A DNA stretch of 23,637 bases, taken from positions 1 through 23,637 of the forward strand of contig QFQM01000062.1 of assembly GCA_003243255.1 (NCBI GenBank). The letters run 5' to 3'. The position numbers and the translations under genes are program-made. The notes below the pieces were generated by a model. It saw only the letters and a program-made list of their open reading frames with translations, was not told the origin of the DNA and searched no databases. The stretch's first letter is position 1; every line of letters begins with the position of its first letter. Shown here piece by piece: positions 21,281-23,637 of this stretch. Source of the stretch: Flavobacterium psychrophilum (GTDB taxonomy: Bacteria > Bacteroidota > Bacteroidia > Flavobacteriales > Flavobacteriaceae).

Positions 21281-22873
21281 GTGGTTTCTTATGACAACAA
21301 TGGTAATATTAAGAGAATTGAACGTAATGGGGAAAGTGATACATCATCTTCGACTATCGAGATTGATGATCTCACTTACACTTATGATACTAGCATCAAA
21401 GACAGGTTGCTGAAAGTCGTTGATGCTTCAGCACATCCGAAAGGTTTTAAAGATAGTCCCGCTAATACCGCCGATGACTATACGTACGATAGTAACGGAA
21501 ACATGATTACAGACCAAAATAAGGGGATAACCTCAATACTGTACAATCATCTTAACCTTCCTTCAGCTATTATTTTCAATAATAGCACCACACAAAAAAT
21601 TAACTATCTTTATAACGCTGATGGAGTAAAGGTTCAAAAAGTAGTTACCAATGGAAGCGTCATTACAACAACCGATTATCTTTCCGGATTTCAGTACACC
21701 AATTCTGTGTTGGATTTTTATCCTACACCAGAGGGATATGTTAAGGTTACCTGGGGGGCGCAGGCTCCAACTTTAGGCATACATAGTTATGTGTTTAATT
21801 ATAAGGACCATTTAGGAAATAATAGAGTTAGTTATACTGTTGACCCTGCAGACGGCGTTCTTAAAATAATGGAAGAAAATCATTATTACCCATTTGGTTT
21901 GAAACATAATGGATATAGTGGCGCACAACAAATGATGAGGGAAATTAATATTGCTCCCTTTGTTGTAGTTACACCAGTAATAAATCCAGTAGATGCAACT
22001 TATAAGATTAAGTACAATGGCAAAGAGCTGCAAGACGAGCTGGGGCTTGGCTGGTACGATTATCAAGCACGTAATTATGACCCTACAATTGGAAGATGGT
22101 TTAATATTGACCCACTGGCAGAAGTATCAAGAAGGTATTCTCCTTATACCTATGCTCTAAATAATCCTGTCTATTTTATAGACCCTGATGGAATGCTAGC
22201 AACACCTCCTATTGATTTTTATAATAAAAAAGGAGAAAAAATAGGTACGGATGGAAATGTTAATGATAATAGAAAAGTGGTAGTAACCGATAATAAAGAA
22301 GCAAAAGCTATAAAAAATACAAATAAAAGCAATGGGACTACTCAACTCTCTAGTGTAGCTTCTGGGGTTGTACTTCCAAGTGATACAGCTTTACAAGAAA
22401 GTCTTAATGTATTAGATAGAACAATTGCAAATGGCGGATTACGAGAAGAAAGTTCTTTGGTTATGAAAGATGGGACAACAGTTCAGGGACAGACTGGACC
22501 TATGCCAACAATTGTTAACGGTGTACAAACTGCACCAACTTCATTACCAAACTTACCAGCAGGAGCAACAGTTAGTGATGTGGAAGTAAGTATACATTCA
22601 CATCTAACTACTGTACAACAGGATGGTGGTAAGGTATATCCTCAATCGGCAAGTACACCTTCGACTGGTCCTAACTCAGACCAACAAACATTTCAACAAT
22701 TTAATACGAATATAATTGTTGGTCCACTTGGTCCAGTAAATAATGTAACAGCCAACCCTAACGGTACTTTAAACATCCCCAATAGGCCTAACGGTGTGGC
22801 TATTTATGACAGCAATTCAAATCTTCAAATAGAGTTACCGAGAAGAGCAGTAGAAAATATTTTAAAAAATTAG
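21281..22873 (+). CDS. RHS core with C-terminal JAB/JAMM-like metalloprotease toxin domain
   Basis: 530 residues from the ATG at 21281, in the same frame as the piece before the amber codon. YD repeats lead to KDHLGNNRVSYTV (175-187), YYPFG (202-206) and the RHS-associated core GLGWYDYQARNYDPTIGRWF ... NPVYFIDPDG (255-304), after which toxin tips begin. The remaining 225 residues include an acidic pair E389/E390, HSH (H439, H441) in VEVSIHSHL and NSDQQTF (S466, D467). That order E...HxH...SxxD is the zinc-binding and catalytic pattern of JAB/JAMM isopeptidases, and Bacteroidota RHS proteins are known to carry JAB-like toxin tips. The S-D spacing is tighter than canonical, so activity is uncertain. 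A small exported protein starts 3 bases later and is the candidate immunity factor. A free-standing product would lack delivery signals. Confidence 0.8.
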   Translation: MVSYDNNGNIKRIERNGESDTSSSTIEIDDLTYTYDTSIKDRLLKVVDASAHPKGFKDSPANTADDYTYDSNGNMITDQNKGITSILYNHLNLPSAIIFNNSTTQKINYLYNADGVKVQKVVTNGSVITTTDYLSGFQYTNSVLDFYPTPEGYVKVTWGAQAPTLGIHSYVFNYKDHLGNNRVSYTVDPADGVLKIMEENHYYPFGLKHNGYSGAQQMMREINIAPFVVVTPVINPVDATYKIKYNGKELQDELGLGWYDYQARNYDPTIGRWFNIDPLAEVSRRYSPYTYALNNPVYFIDPDGMLATPPIDFYNKKGEKIGTDGNVNDNRKVVVTDNKEAKAIKNTNKSNGTTQLSSVASGVVLPSDTALQESLNVLDRTIANGGLREESSLVMKDGTTVQGQTGPMPTIVNGVQTAPTSLPNLPAGATVSDVEVSIHSHLTTVQQDGGKVYPQSASTPSTGPNSDQQTFQQFNTNIIVGPLGPVNNVTANPNGTLNIPNRPNGVAIYDSNSNLQIELPRRAVENILKN

Positions 22874-22876
22874 ATT

Positions 22877-23347
22877 ATGAAGTACACATTTTTAATTGTA
22901 TGTTTTTTGTTTACAGCAATCTGCTCTGGACAGGAGCAAAAAAAACAATTTGATTTAATAATTAGCGTTGATAATGATATAATTCAAACAATTTCTAACG
23001 CACAGATTGTTGTGAAAAAGGGAAATGGTCATAACGAAATATTTAATGTTTCATATTACCCTGGTAATTTATCTTTAAATCATAATGATTTTGATATGTT
23101 ACCCGAAGGCGAAAATGTTATATACTTTAAATTTACTTACATAAAATATTCTAAAGATGGCGAACAAGACATTAGAACTTATGAAATTGATATGGGAAAA
23201 AATTGGTTTGATGAAACTTATATGATTGTAAAATTATACAATACAGATAAAAAACAGAATAAGAAACTAAAACCATTAGAAGGAAAAACTTACACTTTTG
23301 ATTTGGACTATGGAAGAGGTCAAATGATTAGGATTAGGAATAAATAA
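22877..23347 (+). CDS. Exported small protein, candidate immunity to the JAB-like tip
   Basis: 156 residues with a signal peptide (KYTFLIVCFLFTAICSG, cut before QEQ as is common in Flavobacteriia). The cysteine in TAIC is not in a good lipobox, so a soluble periplasmic form is more likely than a lipoprotein. The mature part is strand-rich (FDLIISVDNDIIQTISNAQI, NVIYFKFTYIKYSKDGEQDI, EIDMGKNWFDETYMIVKL) and lysine-rich. Its ATG is 3 bases after the toxin stop codon, so the two are probably translated together, and a strong terminator follows within 7 bases. Immediate downstream position is the rule for polymorphic-toxin immunity genes. The family is not recognised. A periplasmic location would fit a toxin acting on, or entering through, the envelope. 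Confidence 0.7.
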   Translation: MKYTFLIVCFLFTAICSGQEQKKQFDLIISVDNDIIQTISNAQIVVKKGNGHNEIFNVSYYPGNLSLNHNDFDMLPEGENVIYFKFTYIKYSKDGEQDIRTYEIDMGKNWFDETYMIVKLYNTDKKQNKKLKPLEGKTYTFDLDYGRGQMIRIRNK

Positions 23348-23353
23348 AAATGG

Positions 23354-23377
23354 AACCACCTTTGGGTGGTTTTTTAC
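23354..23377. terminator. Terminator after the candidate immunity gene
   Basis: AACCACC (23354-23360) and GGTGGTT (23365-23371) enclose TTTG and are followed by Ts to 23375. The stop codon of the minus-strand remnant (23376-23374) lies in its T tract, so the hairpin sits between two convergent units. Confidence 0.8.
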
Positions 23378-23554
23378 AACCGTTTCAGTGTCCAATGCAG
23401 TAGCGCCCCAACAATAATCTGCAAAACGGCACTAATTGGTCCTAAGTCATTTCTTAGTGAAACAGGTGCATTTCGTTTATGGTCGTTTTCTATGCCAGTC
23501 ATAAACTTGCTGGCTGCAATATCATATTTGAGTTGTGTTGATGGGCTGTATCAT
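23374..23554 (-). pseudogene. Frameshifted small gene of about 59 codons
   Basis: From an ATG at 23554 the minus strand reads MIQPINTTQI and hits a TGA. Shifting frame there gives YDIAASKFMTGIENDHKR, then NAPVSLRNDLGPISAVLQII and VGALLHWTLKRL to the stop at 23374. The span is one base more than a multiple of three, which fits a single indel. The end is hydrophobic and may be a short membrane anchor. A shorter intact frame from the internal ATG at 23502 (42 codons) also exists. It begins 25 bases after the end of the partial gene to its right. Family unknown. Confidence 0.4.
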
Positions 23555-23579
23555 GCCGATAGATGTTAGCTATTATCAA

Positions 23580-23637
23580 CTACCATTTGTCTATCTTCTC
23601 CTCATACTTTGGAGCATCGTAAACATAAGACCTCCAT
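23580..23637 (-). CDS. Possible 3' end of a gene entering from the right
   Basis: The minus strand reads WRSYVYDAPKYEEKIDKW and a TAG at 23582-23580, open to the window edge. The composition is coding-like and a small gene follows 25 bases later, as in an operon. With only 18 codons visible nothing can be said about function. Confidence 0.35.
   Translation of the reverse strand, partial: WRSYVYDAPKYEEKIDKW

Overview
The window looks like a chromosome segment of a Bacteroidota (Flavobacteriia-like) bacterium. The evidence is a SusD/RagB family protein, DUF6520-like small secreted peptides, an S9 peptidase and signal peptides ending in Q-rich junctions typical of the phylum. Promoter-like boxes fit the Bacteroidota form TTG-N17-23-TAnnTTTG, and RHS/YD-repeat protein pieces of the Bacteroidota type are present. 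No rRNA, tRNA, transposase, integrase or CRISPR array was seen.

Left part (1-4.5 kb): the 5' end of a secreted beta-helix protein runs out of the window on the minus strand. It is followed by a frameshifted gene relic, a chromate-transporter-family gene (chrA, plus strand), and a minus-strand HTH/AbiEii-type toxin-antitoxin pair. That pair has its own promoter, an operator-like dyad and a possible leaderless mRNA.

Centre-left (4.6-11.8 kb): a mutagenesis cassette. imuA-imuB-dnaE2 are read leftwards with overlapping stop/start codons (TAATG, ATGA), and alkB follows 35 bp later. A HTH/S24 LexA-type self-cleaving repressor is read divergently, with a small unknown protein behind it. The two -7 boxes lie back to back, and a dyad overlaps the repressor's own -7 box. 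The cassette would couple damage sensing (S24 autocleavage) to translesion synthesis (ImuA/ImuB/DnaE2) and direct alkylation repair (AlkB).

Centre-right (11.9-17.6 kb): a MauE/DoxX-type membrane protein fused to a large extracytoplasmic domain, followed by two tandem DUF6520-like secreted peptides sharing a four-cysteine pattern. An S9 prolyl-oligopeptidase-family enzyme and a SusD gene lacking its 5' half converge on them from the minus strand. The pairing of a disulfide-associated membrane protein with four-Cys peptides suggests an envelope redox or peptide-maturation module; this is the most likely poorly described system here.

Right part (17.7-23.6 kb): visibly AT-richer and patchy. It holds small unknown genes, many hairpin terminators, and three copies of a hairpin-bearing repeat. 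The third copy is fused directly to a 5'-truncated RHS/YD-repeat gene. That gene has one in-frame amber codon and ends in a JAB/JAMM-metalloprotease-like toxin tip, followed 3 bp later by a small exported protein that is a candidate immunity factor. The arrangement resembles an orphan polymorphic-toxin cassette locus with decaying remnants.
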